Shown here: piece by piece, positions 34,983 through 44,710 of the stretch
Position numbering within the stretch: position 1 is the stretch's first letter
Layout: the number at the start of each line of letters is the position of its first letter
NCBI RefSeq assembly: GCF_028877475.1
Contig: NZ_CP113527.1
Coordinates: 3,899,501-3,963,500, forward strand
DNA from: Lysinibacillus irui
GTDB lineage: Bacteria; Bacillota; Bacilli; Bacillales_A; Planococcaceae
Direction: 5' to 3'
Length of the DNA: 64,000 bases
Made by a program: the position numbers and the translations under genes
The notes under the pieces: generated by a model
What the model was told of the DNA's origin: nothing
Databases searched by the model: none
Seen by the model: the letters and a program-made list of their open reading frames with translations, nothing else

Positions 34983-37193
34983 TTAATAGTAGAAGTTGCG
35001 ATCACTTGTATTTTCTTGAATTGCTTTTGCTAAACGGACAGTTGAAACAGCAAGGTCTGCATAAGACACATTCTTAGTGGCATTAAAGTTATTTTGCTGT
35101 AAATCAATTAGTCCCATACCATTTGCTATGGCAATATGACCTGCATACGCTGGATCAATAGATGCCGCATCAGCAAAGTTTAGTTTGTAAATCTCCTTTA
35201 ATTTCGCAACATTTTCTAATTGTAAAATTTTAACTGACCAAACTGCTAGCTCTTGGCGTGTTAACGTTTCATCAATTGCGAATTGATTTGCTGGTTGTAA
35301 AATTCCCATTCTTACTGCTTGTTCAACAGTTCCATATAATGGATGATTTTTATCGATATTGTTGAACGATTGCTTCTCTCCATCTCCGCCACCGTAATAG
35401 CCATATGTTAACGATTTCAGTAAAATCTTTAATGCCTCACCCTTTGTTATAGCAGCATCCGCGTTAAAGTTTGCTAAATCTTTAACTTCTAACACATTTT
35501 GATTTAAAAGATAATTTAATTCATTGGCTGCTGTAGGGTGTGAAATCGTAGGCTTCTCTTTTGAGCTATCTACCTGATATAACCACTCACCAGTAATTGC
35601 ATCAATTTGATTAACTACACTACCATTGAAGATAGGAGCATACACTAAATCATACTGTTGTTTATCTTCTGTATTTTGTTTTACATATTGTAGCTGTAAT
35701 GTAAGTGCATTACTATATGCCTCTTTTGCTTTTTCATTTGGTATTGCTTGGCTAATAGACGGCCAGTTATTTATCTTTTGTTTATTAACATTCAATGAAA
35801 GTAGTGATCCATCAGAGTCAATACCTACACTTATTTCATCTCCAACAACTGCAATACCATTCACTATGCGTGGGAAGGAGAAGTAATATGTTTTACTATA
35901 TTCATCAATTGCGGGCTCATCGATCGGCATTGAATACTCATGTAAATAAGAAGGAGACCATTGCTTTAAGTATTCAATCGCCTTCGATAATGCAGCATCC
36001 TTAGAAAGGACATTTGTTTTATCAGAATTTGTAAAGTCTCTCTTTAGATCGTGATACTGTACAATGTCGCCTGTGGCCTTATTAATTTCAAAAGTCGTAC
36101 CAGAACCACCATTACTGTACATATACATATAATTTATTGAATAAATTGTCTCACCATTTTCATTTTCTCTTTCATCAACCATTTCAATATTGAGCTTCGC
36201 CTTGTCATCGTCAACTTTTAAGAAAGTTTTAGCAAATTCTTCAGCGTCTGCTACTGTCATACCACTTTTTCTTGGTGGTAACTGCTGTGAAGATATTTTT
36301 ATGGCACTCTTCGTTTTTGGAACTTGTGTAGAAAAGCCATTCGTTGTTTGCCATTGCCCCGTTAATGCATGTACACCATTAAATCCTGAAGCTGGCATAT
36401 AGACAAGCTTCACATTACGTGTATCTGAAGAATAATCAACATAATAACGAAGTTCAACCGCTAAATTATCACGTACTTGTGAAACCATTTCTTCCTCATT
36501 CTTTTTCTCACTTACATTATCAAAAGATGCTTTATTTATAGATTCTGTATTACGATACATTCCTGTTATTTCTCCATTAGCAAGAACATCAATAGTAATA
36601 CTTTGATCACCAATCAGCACATCATTATAAGTTGGTGAATAAGAGAATGAATACGTAATTGGTTGGGATAATGGTCGATTGAATCCCATGTTAATATAGT
36701 TTAATCCATCATTACGAAGTTTATAGTTCTCTGTATTTGCAAATTTTTTCAGGAAATCTTCTGCAATTTTTTTTGCTTCATTCTCTGAATATTTTGCGGG
36801 ATACATTGCTTCTGTAATATTAGCTGGCTGGTAATAGAAATGCTCTAACTCTAAATCTTCTCCTTTAAATGTAAAGCCACCATAAATATCTTTACCATTC
36901 ACTGTTTTATGGAAGTTTAAATCATAACGGACAGTTGTATCATCTCTATAGAAATGACCTCCCCCAGAATTAAAGTCGTTATCCGTTACAAAACTGAACT
37001 CATTAGGGAATAGTGCACGTAATTTTTTAATCAGCATGCTTTTTGTAACCTTTGTCTCTGATGCTGCAAGCTGAATTTCAATGCGCTCTGATGGTTCCTT
37101 CACATTTGCAGATGCTTGGGAAATTGGTGTAAGAACACCAACTGAAAATGCTGTAGCCGTTAAAATAATACCTAACTTTTTAAATTTACCCAA
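34983..37193 (-). CDS. Secreted YcdB/YcdC-domain protein with C-terminal SLH repeats
   Basis: 736 residues. Signal peptide (about 1-29, ending SQASA), then two PepSY-like YcdB/YcdC modules (about 50-300 and 305-550) with repeated patterns such as ITGMYRNTESIN, GDIVQYHDLKRDF and DAITGEWLYQVDSS. The C-terminus holds about three degenerate S-layer homology repeats (about 555-730; NFNADAAITKGEALKIL, AIDETLTRQELAVWSVKIL). Bound to the wall; possibly a protease inhibitor or chaperone by analogy to PepSY proteins, but unproven. The start is TTG at 37193, six bases after GGAGGG. Confidence 0.82.
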   Translation of the reverse strand: MGKFKKLGIILTATAFSVGVLTPISQASANVKEPSERIEIQLAASETKVTKSMLIKKLRALFPNEFSFVTDNDFNSGGGHFYRDDTTVRYDLNFHKTVNGKDIYGGFTFKGEDLELEHFYYQPANITEAMYPAKYSENEAKKIAEDFLKKFANTENYKLRNDGLNYINMGFNRPLSQPITYSFSYSPTYNDVLIGDQSITIDVLANGEITGMYRNTESINKASFDNVSEKKNEEEMVSQVRDNLAVELRYYVDYSSDTRNVKLVYMPASGFNGVHALTGQWQTTNGFSTQVPKTKSAIKISSQQLPPRKSGMTVADAEEFAKTFLKVDDDKAKLNIEMVDERENENGETIYSINYMYMYSNGGSGTTFEINKATGDIVQYHDLKRDFTNSDKTNVLSKDAALSKAIEYLKQWSPSYLHEYSMPIDEPAIDEYSKTYYFSFPRIVNGIAVVGDEISVGIDSDGSLLSLNVNKQKINNWPSISQAIPNEKAKEAYSNALTLQLQYVKQNTEDKQQYDLVYAPIFNGSVVNQIDAITGEWLYQVDSSKEKPTISHPTAANELNYLLNQNVLEVKDLANFNADAAITKGEALKILLKSLTYGYYGGGDGEKQSFNNIDKNHPLYGTVEQAVRMGILQPANQFAIDETLTRQELAVWSVKILQLENVAKLKEIYKLNFADAASIDPAYAGHIAIANGMGLIDLQQNNFNATKNVSYADLAVSTVRLAKAIQENTSDRNFYY

Positions 37194-37310
37194 AATATCC
37201 CTCCTAAAATACTATTTACCATAATTATAATATACTTTACTATAATTAGAAATGCATTTGACAGTAAATTTCCACAAAGGAAACATATATTGGGTAATCC
37301 TTTGACTGTA

Positions 37311-38600
37311 TCATTTCTTCACCACGTCAAAATTAGCACCTATTAATACCCAATTTTGTGGGAATGGTAATCCCAATTTCCAATAGCCAATACCACGAAG
37401 ATTATACTGTTTGACAAGATTAAATTTAGCTTGAATAGATCTAGCATCCTCAAACCACACCACATGAGCTCTGCCTTGTTCATCATAGTATTCAAAAAAT
37501 GGTGCTTGGGCACGCCAATCATACTGAATCGCAGCATTGTAACGTTTGGCAATTTCAATAGCTCTTTGCGGACTAAGCGCCTCTGCATTTGGTCCTCCCT
37601 GGACAAATGGTAATGTCCAGTCATAGCCATATAAATTTTGCCCTAGCATAATTTTATTTGCAGGCATTTCACTAATTGCATATTTTACAACTTCTTCTAC
37701 TTCTGGGAGAGGTGAAACAGCCATTGGTGGGCCTGCCGAATATCCCCATTCATAGGTCATTAGTAAAACAAAGTCCACGATTTCTCCATGTGCCTTATAA
37801 TCATGCGCCTCCGTCCATGGATTGCGCTCACCTGCACTTATTTTTGGTGCTAAGGCTGTAGATACTGTATATCCTTGTGCATGGAATTTTTCTACTGCCC
37901 TTCTTAAAAAATCGTTATAGGCTTGTCGTTGGTCACCTGGTAAATTTTCGAAATCAAAGTGAATGTCTTTAACGTCTCCAAGTTGTCTAGCTTCCGCAAG
38001 AATATTCTCAAAGAGTAAATCCTGAACAGCAGTACTTTGAAAAATATCTCTTGCTAATTCTCCGCTAAAACTAAAATTTTCCAGATTCGAAACGACCATA
38101 GCAAGAGATGCCCCAGTATCATTTGCAATTTGTGTCACACCTTGACTTGGTGGACTTTGTAGAGTACCGTCCCGTCTTGCCTCATAACTAAATAAAGCTA
38201 AATATGTTAAATAGGGACCCGCTTCTCTAGCTTGATTCAAGAGTGTTTCACTAACAGACGTTCCTCTTGGCTCTAAGTACGCTAATGTTTCTGCCTTTGT
38301 TTTTGGAGGTTGTGGAATATACAATCTCATTCCAACAGTTAATGGCTGATTCGGATTAATACCATTTACTTGAGCTAGTGTTACATAATTAATACCGAAG
38401 CGTTGTCCGATTGACCACAAACTATCCCCGGGCTGTACATAATAAAAGCTCCCGATAATCGGTATTACAAGAGCTTGCCCCACAACTAAACGATTTGGCT
38501 CTGGAATTTGATTGGCATCTACAATACTCTGTACCGTTGTCCCATATGCTTGCGCTATACCCCATATAGACTCACCAGCTCGTACAACATGTATTTGAAT
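37311..38600 (-). CDS. sleL: LysM-GH18 spore cortex hydrolase (SleL/YaaH type), ATT start
   Basis: N-acetylglucosaminidase acting on spore cortex fragments at germination. GH18 active-site motif DIHFDFE gives E218 as general acid (numbering from the ATT); GHEIVDFVLLMTYEWGYS-type and GIGYWKLGLPFPQNW blocks follow. Two N-terminal LysM modules occur at about 3-47 and 52-96. Using only ATG/GTG/TTG, the frame would begin at GTG 38483 and cut off the first LysM. Reading upstream, the LysM continues to an ATT at 38600 preceded by AGAAGGAGG at seven bases, giving 429 residues, the length of B. subtilis YaaH (427) and B. cereus SleL. No ATG, GTG or TTG exists in frame between 38600 and the upstream stop. 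Confidence 0.85.
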   Translation of the reverse strand: MQIHVVRAGESIWGIAQAYGTTVQSIVDANQIPEPNRLVVGQALVIPIIGSFYYVQPGDSLWSIGQRFGINYVTLAQVNGINPNQPLTVGMRLYIPQPPKTKAETLAYLEPRGTSVSETLLNQAREAGPYLTYLALFSYEARRDGTLQSPPSQGVTQIANDTGASLAMVVSNLENFSFSGELARDIFQSTAVQDLLFENILAEARQLGDVKDIHFDFENLPGDQRQAYNDFLRRAVEKFHAQGYTVSTALAPKISAGERNPWTEAHDYKAHGEIVDFVLLMTYEWGYSAGPPMAVSPLPEVEEVVKYAISEMPANKIMLGQNLYGYDWTLPFVQGGPNAEALSPQRAIEIAKRYNAAIQYDWRAQAPFFEYYDEQGRAHVVWFEDARSIQAKFNLVKQYNLRGIGYWKLGLPFPQNWVLIGANFDVVKK

Positions 38601-39136
38601 GGTTTTGCCTCCTTCTAGCTTGATAAAATCATACCTATAAAGCTTATGAATTCCGAAAAGAAAAGATGCCTTTCAACGATTTCACAAAAAACCATTGCTT
38701 CTTCTTATACAAATGATTTTTAGGAAAATACATTTTGAATGTATATAACTTTAATGACTTTGCTTTATGTATTTCTGATAGTGTATTGGTAAGCTATCGA
38801 TCAGTTCGTATTTTATTTCATCATTCATTTTTTAAATTAGCCCATTGTTTCATATATTGAAGATTTCTTTTATGTCATATCTTCTACTTTTTCTTTGTTA
38901 TTTTTATAATAAAGCGCAAAATGCTACATTCCACCATGTCATTAATCGTACAAATGTTCTATTTTCGATACTTCTTTGACAAAACTTCACCCCACTTTCT
39001 ACCTTATCAGTACGTCTCTCCCTACTACTTTTCGTTACACTTTTCCCAAAATAATTTATACAACTAGCATCATATGCCTTATTCTTTTCAAGGTTATCAC
39101 TCTTGTATAATGAAATTATTGTAAGGAGGTGTTAGA
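38601..39136. other. Intergenic region between the divergent sleL and 39137 genes
   Basis: About 535 bp of AT-rich sequence. Near the right end TATAAT (39106-39111) may be the -10 of the 39137 gene, without a good -35. I see no further ORF with a ribosome site, no hairpin terminator and no RNA motif. Spore-type promoter elements for sleL are not obvious to me. Confidence 0.4.
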
Positions 39137-39556
39137 TTGCGCTTATTTTACCAACAAAAAGTAATCGGTAAGAAATCTCGTAAGCTTCAAAAAATCCCAT
39201 TCTCCATTGAGGAACCTGTTACAACTTTACAAGAATTACTCGTCCAGCTTGTGACACAGCAGGTACAACAGTATAACGATAAAAAGGTAGATACGCCGCT
39301 TCATCTTTATTTAACAGATCAACAAATAGAAGACGCAGCCCAGCATGGAAAAGTACATTTTGGAGAGAAAAAAAATGACACCTTACAGTCAGTTGACCAA
39401 GCTATCTCTACAATGCTTCAAGCCTTTCAAGATGAGCTTTTCTTAGTCCTTCATAATGAGGACTCACTCGATTCACTTACAACACCATTAACCTTACAGG
39501 AAGATGATGTTTTTACATTTATTAAACTAACAATGCTTGCAGGACGCATTTGGTAA
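39137..39556 (+). CDS. Hypothetical protein preceding the DUF4132 gene
   Basis: 139 residues starting at TTG after GTAAGGAGGTG. Sequence is soluble and mostly helical (LQELLVQLVTQQVQQYND, AISTMLQAFQDELFLVL), ending FTFIKLTMLAGRIW. No family that I recognise. The stop is 13 bp before the start of the giant DUF4132 gene, so the two form an operon and the small protein is likely its partner. The C-terminal sequence recalls small helical companions of DUF4132 genes, but I cannot confirm this without a search. Confidence 0.65.
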   Translation: MRLFYQQKVIGKKSRKLQKIPFSIEEPVTTLQELLVQLVTQQVQQYNDKKVDTPLHLYLTDQQIEDAAQHGKVHFGEKKNDTLQSVDQAISTMLQAFQDELFLVLHNEDSLDSLTTPLTLQEDDVFTFIKLTMLAGRIW

Positions 39557-39569
39557 GGAGAGGTTTTCC

Positions 39570-42500
39570 ATGACACTTTCACATGAACAAAAAATGCATT
39601 TTCAAAATTTAATCGATTCCGCACCTGCCAGTTTACAGCCACTAGCAGCAGCATTACTAAATTATATGGATAATAGAGATTATGACATTGAACAGCTTAT
39701 CGCTACTCAGCAAAATCATACACTTGAAGAGCTATTTAGTGGACCTTTTTTTGAGGTGCTTTCGCTATTATCTTCACCGGAACGTGCACTGAAAATGAAG
39801 CAATTAGCTTTACGTTTTGATACTACGATGTTCCAAACTGGTATTTTACGTCGATCTTTCCGTTCTGCTCAACCAGTCCAAGATCATCTTTTTCAATGTT
39901 TACAATTAATAGAAGAAATGCTGACATTCGAGGAAATAAGTCTACAGGAGTTATTGGCAAACCATAGTCAATATGAGCATGGTTCCTATCCGAACTATAG
40001 CTCCTATGTCTTGAAAAATGACAATGTAAAAGTAATGGGCTTTCTTGTATTTGAGCAATTGCTTGCTGAAGAACTGTCATTAAATAATCCTTTGATTGAA
40101 GAGGCAGTCGAGAGTATTTTATTCGATGAGCATCATAGTACCTTTTTTGGCCATCCATTAATCCGTGGCATTTTCAAATCAAGCAATTGTCGTATGCATG
40201 AAGCAGTCGGTAAATTATTAGTAGCAGCTGCGCGTCAGGAAGGGCTACGACAAGTGATTGTGGAAAACATAGATCACGGAAACTTGGAAGCACAAGTAGC
40301 GATGATGAAACTTATTCAGGAACATCAATTAACTCGTTTCTCCTCAGTAATACGAGCAATCGATACATGGATGGGTCTTGGCTATAATAGCTTTGAAAAT
40401 CAAAAAATAACAGAGGAAGTTTTGGCCTTAGCCATCCAAGCAATGGAAGAGGACAATTTCGTCGAGCAACTACTAAAAAGTGAACGAACAATCGATATTT
40501 ATGTCGGGCTATGGGCCATCTCCACAAAGGATTATACAAAGCTAGATAGTATACTAACAGAACTTTTAAAACGCGATAAACATATCCAACTGACAACACT
40601 TGCATTCTTGAAAAACTTATCTAAAATCTCCTTTACTGCACCGTATGTTAAGGATTTAATGTTAACAACAAAGGATATTGAGTTATTTGCCTTTGCATGG
40701 GGTAATTTCCTTTATGCCAACCATTATATTAATAGCGAGTATGCAAGCGATAATGAATGGGATCAAATCCTTCAAGACTTTATGAATGAAAATACTCAAC
40801 TACAAGGCATTGAATATCCCTTATTTGAGCAACTTGAATGGGCTAAAAATGAGATCACGAGAGATGGACTAACTATTACAGGTAAACCTTTATCCTTTGT
40901 GCAAGTCCATCTGTCCTTAGAGGATTTAATTTCAACACAAATTATTTTAGCCTATCATATCCAAGACGAGGCATTATTCCAGCGAATTATTGCACAAGCA
41001 GATTCGTACTCGCCATCAAGTAGAATTGGCTTACTGAATATTTATTGCCTTGACCCTATCACACTAGGTCAACGTGAATTTTTATTTAACTCTTTACGAG
41101 ATCGAAGCTCCATCAATCGTTCCCTTGCGTTAAAGAAAATACATGCTTTAACACCAACTGAAGATGAAATTATCAGAATCGAAGATCTTTTAGCTAATAA
41201 ATCAGGGGCTCTTCGCAAAGAGGCTATCTCTCTCTTGAAAGTTCAGCCACAGGACCATTTACTGCAAAGTGCTGAAAGACTAATAAAAGACAGCAAACAA
41301 TTGAAAAGACTTGGAGGACTTGAATTATTGTTAGAAGCCTCTAAGGAATATGACTTAGCAAGCGAACAAATTAGCGCTTTATGCACCTTATTACCAAAAG
41401 TAACCAAAAACGAACAAGTGCTATTAGAACAATTAATTACAAAGAATGTACCGGAGTATAACGAGAGCAATGGTTTTGGCTTATATACACCCCATCATCC
41501 TATTCAATACGATCGTATTACCGATGGTGCTATTCAGATGAGTGATGAAGAACCTTGGCAGCAGCTAGTTCCTTTCTATGTACAGACACCTAAACCATTT
41601 GAGAAGTTCTTACAATATGATATTGAAAACTTATTAACAAAGCTTGAAGAACTTATTGAAATACTTGATGATTACGCTGAATTGGAGTATGAAACATACC
41701 AATGGAATGACACGCCAATTGCTACTACTTTAGGTCAAAGATATAGTGTCCTAGCATCTAAAACAGATAATAAACGACATGCTAGTCTTGATGTTTACCC
41801 TATTCCTGAGAACATTGTTCAATGGATAAAGACATCTATGTTTAGTAAAGAAGACTTAGCCTATTTTAATTTTTACAATGGTCTATCAGTGTATCCTGCT
41901 GCTCGTGATCTTTCCAATGCAGCTCAAACTCTTATCAAACCTTTCTTCGATTATAAAGAAATCAAAAAACGTGTTGCACAATTTAATTCCTTGAAATATA
42001 ACTATACACTGCAACAAATTTTTTCAGTTTTGTCACAGGACATTGACATTATTTCAGGAGAGATGGCGCTGCATAAGGAAGCACTCGCATTGCTAGAAAA
42101 GCATGCACCTGAATTTAACAGCTTTGAGCAGGCAATAGGTATCATGCTACAGCTATTCAACGAAATTCCTGCTGATCAGTGGCAACTTGATGTTAGAGAT
42201 AAAGGTTATTATTACTATCGTTCTACATCAACCATTATTGATTTAGATGTTATAGAAGTATTTGTTGATCGATGCTGGTCTGATTACTCAACGTATGGCG
42301 AATTTGTCAAAATGTTAGCTATCAATGAAGAGCTAACAAAACGCATGAACAAAGAGAGCTATAGCCCAAATTTATACAATTTATCTATATTCCAATATTT
42401 AGAAGCTATGAAGACTGGCTTGTTAACTCGCGACCATTTATTCGAAGCAATCTTTACCAACACGCTCGCATCAGAAATTTTTAATGAACCAACTAAATTA

Positions 42501-44660
42501 CTTGAACGTTATCAACCGTTATTTGAAGACTTAAACGATTTCCTTGCCATTCGTGAACAAGCAATCGATCGTATTTTAGCCATTGAGCTCAAACGTGGTG
42601 ATACACCTACTGCTGTTACAAAGCTAGCGAGTAGTATTTCGTATTTTGAAGGAATCGATTATTTCTTCAAAATTCTCCAGGCCTTAGATGGAGAAAAACT
42701 TGCACGAGGCTATATTTGGCAAGCTGAAACAAAAAAGGATGTATTCTCGCGATTGTTAACTAGCTGCTACCCTAAAAAAGAAGAAACAGCACAGCAATTA
42801 AAAGAAGCATGGGAAAAAACAGAAATTTCTATAGAACGTTTAATTGAAGCCATGATGTATAACCAGCATTGGATTGACCTGGTTAGTGAAGTAATTGGTT
42901 GGAAAGGACTAAAGGAATCAGCTTGGTATTTTATCGCGCATACAACCGATTCTTTATCGGACTTTGCTAAAGATCAGATTGCCCTCTTCTCCAGCATAAC
43001 AGCTGAAGATTTTCGTGATGGTGCATTCGATTTAGCCTGGTTCCAAAGTGCCTACCAAACACTCGGTGCAAAAAATTTCAAACTTGTCTATGATGCAGCA
43101 AAATATGCTTCAGAAGGAGCTAATCATCGTAGGGCACAGCTTTATGCAGATACTGCCATTGGTAAGCTTAGTTCAAAACCATTAATGCAAGAAATCCAAG
43201 ACAAGCGTAATAAAGATAAACTACGTGCATTAGGCCTTATCCCACTAAAAAAATCAGATGATAAAGATGCCTTAACACGCTACCAATTTATTCAACAGTT
43301 TTTAAAGGAAAGTAAGCAATTTGGCGCTCAACGTCGCGCAAGTGAGGCACGGGCTGCAAGTATAGCAATGGAAAATTTAGCACGTAATGCAGGTGATGGA
43401 GAAGCTACTCGCTTCACATGGCGTATGGAGTTATCAGCCTTTGACGATATCAAGCATTTATTTAAAGCACAACAGATTGAGCAAATAACAGCTCATTTGC
43501 AAATTGAAGAAGATGCATCTGTTAGCATTATCGTTGAAAAAGATGGCAAACGTCTAAAAAGCATTCCTGCTGCATTAAAGAAGCATGCCGACATTGTAAC
43601 CTTGCAAGAAGCTCGAAAAAGTTTACAAGAGCAGTATAAACGGGCAAGGCCAGCACTTGAGCAAGCAATGGAATTAGAAACAGTATTTTCAGCTAAGGAG
43701 CTCATCAATTTATTAGCCCATCCAATACTGGCTCCATTATTACAAAAGCTAATCTTTATCAGTGATGAGCATGTTGGAATGCTTACAGCTGACGGTTTAC
43801 GTTTAGTATCGAATGATACGATGTCGCTTGCCCCAACATCTACTATCAAGATTGCTCACCCACATCATCTTCTTGAAAGTGGTCAATGGAGACAGTGGCA
43901 AGCTCATATGTTCGAACACAAAATACAGCAACCATTTAAGCAAGTGTTCCGTGAGTTGTACCTTATCAATGCAGATGAAAAAGCACAAAAACAATCATTG
44001 CGTTATGCTGGACATCAAGTAAATCCATCCCAAACTGTAGCCTTGTTGAAAACAAGAGGCTGGCAAATTAGTTATGAAACAGGGCCAAGAAAAGTTTATT
44101 ACAAGGAAAATATTGTAGCATCCTTGTATGCTCAAACAGATTGGTTTACCCCAGCAGAAATTGAAGCACCTGCAATTGAAGGGATATATTTCTATGATCG
44201 TTTAACTGGTAAAGATATCGTCTTAGATGACATTCCTGCAACGATATTCTCGGAAATCATGCGGGATCTTGACCTCGTTGTTAGCGTCGCTCATGTTGGT
44301 GGTGTAGACCCAGAAGCTAGCCATTCTACCGTTGAAATGCGCAGTATCATCGTAGAAGAATTGGCCAAATTATTAAAGCTAAACAACGTGGAAGTGAAAA
44401 AACAGCATGCCCTAATCGAAGGTAAACTAGCAAGCTATTCCTTGCATTTAGGTAGTGGCGTGGTACATCAAATAGGTGGATCAATGATACCGATAATTGC
44501 AGTACCATCGCAACATCGTGGTCGAATCTTCTTACCAATGGTGGATGACGATCCACGCACAGCTGAAATTATGTCAAAACTATTACTGTTAAGTGAAGAT
44601 ACAAAAATTAAAGATCCTTCCATATTAGCCCATATTCGGAGTTATGAACAAATGCTTTAA
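39570..44660 (+). CDS. Giant DUF4132-domain protein
   Basis: 1696 residues from ATG 39570 (AAGGAGAGG upstream; the frame reaches 39537). The first ~1200 residues are helical with HEAT-like character (for example RSSINRSLALKKIHALTPTEDE). The DUF4132 region is C-terminal: about 1280-1400 (TRFTWRMELSAFDDIKHLF, SIPAALKKHADIVTLQEARK) and onward to LASYSLHLGSGVVHQIGG and the closing FLPMVDDDPRTAEIMSKLLLL. DUF4132 proteins (E. coli MolR/YehI relatives) have no settled biochemical role; computational surveys tie some to conflict or stress systems. No signal peptide or membrane segment, so cytosolic. Confidence 0.8.
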   Translation: MTLSHEQKMHFQNLIDSAPASLQPLAAALLNYMDNRDYDIEQLIATQQNHTLEELFSGPFFEVLSLLSSPERALKMKQLALRFDTTMFQTGILRRSFRSAQPVQDHLFQCLQLIEEMLTFEEISLQELLANHSQYEHGSYPNYSSYVLKNDNVKVMGFLVFEQLLAEELSLNNPLIEEAVESILFDEHHSTFFGHPLIRGIFKSSNCRMHEAVGKLLVAAARQEGLRQVIVENIDHGNLEAQVAMMKLIQEHQLTRFSSVIRAIDTWMGLGYNSFENQKITEEVLALAIQAMEEDNFVEQLLKSERTIDIYVGLWAISTKDYTKLDSILTELLKRDKHIQLTTLAFLKNLSKISFTAPYVKDLMLTTKDIELFAFAWGNFLYANHYINSEYASDNEWDQILQDFMNENTQLQGIEYPLFEQLEWAKNEITRDGLTITGKPLSFVQVHLSLEDLISTQIILAYHIQDEALFQRIIAQADSYSPSSRIGLLNIYCLDPITLGQREFLFNSLRDRSSINRSLALKKIHALTPTEDEIIRIEDLLANKSGALRKEAISLLKVQPQDHLLQSAERLIKDSKQLKRLGGLELLLEASKEYDLASEQISALCTLLPKVTKNEQVLLEQLITKNVPEYNESNGFGLYTPHHPIQYDRITDGAIQMSDEEPWQQLVPFYVQTPKPFEKFLQYDIENLLTKLEELIEILDDYAELEYETYQWNDTPIATTLGQRYSVLASKTDNKRHASLDVYPIPENIVQWIKTSMFSKEDLAYFNFYNGLSVYPAARDLSNAAQTLIKPFFDYKEIKKRVAQFNSLKYNYTLQQIFSVLSQDIDIISGEMALHKEALALLEKHAPEFNSFEQAIGIMLQLFNEIPADQWQLDVRDKGYYYYRSTSTIIDLDVIEVFVDRCWSDYSTYGEFVKMLAINEELTKRMNKESYSPNLYNLSIFQYLEAMKTGLLTRDHLFEAIFTNTLASEIFNEPTKLLERYQPLFEDLNDFLAIREQAIDRILAIELKRGDTPTAVTKLASSISYFEGIDYFFKILQALDGEKLARGYIWQAETKKDVFSRLLTSCYPKKEETAQQLKEAWEKTEISIERLIEAMMYNQHWIDLVSEVIGWKGLKESAWYFIAHTTDSLSDFAKDQIALFSSITAEDFRDGAFDLAWFQSAYQTLGAKNFKLVYDAAKYASEGANHRRAQLYADTAIGKLSSKPLMQEIQDKRNKDKLRALGLIPLKKSDDKDALTRYQFIQQFLKESKQFGAQRRASEARAASIAMENLARNAGDGEATRFTWRMELSAFDDIKHLFKAQQIEQITAHLQIEEDASVSIIVEKDGKRLKSIPAALKKHADIVTLQEARKSLQEQYKRARPALEQAMELETVFSAKELINLLAHPILAPLLQKLIFISDEHVGMLTADGLRLVSNDTMSLAPTSTIKIAHPHHLLESGQWRQWQAHMFEHKIQQPFKQVFRELYLINADEKAQKQSLRYAGHQVNPSQTVALLKTRGWQISYETGPRKVYYKENIVASLYAQTDWFTPAEIEAPAIEGIYFYDRLTGKDIVLDDIPATIFSEIMRDLDLVVSVAHVGGVDPEASHSTVEMRSIIVEELAKLLKLNNVEVKKQHALIEGKLASYSLHLGSGVVHQIGGSMIPIIAVPSQHRGRIFLPMVDDDPRTAEIMSKLLLLSEDTKIKDPSILAHIRSYEQML

Positions 44661-44672
44661 CAAACATTAATT

Positions 44673-44710
44673 AAAACAGGTGACGATCTATATCAGTCAC
44701 CTGTTTTTAT
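44673..44710. terminator. Bidirectional terminator
   Basis: AAAACAGGTGAC and GTCACCTGTTTT form a 12-bp stem between the convergent DUF4132 and TOPRIM-like genes. Confidence 0.88.
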
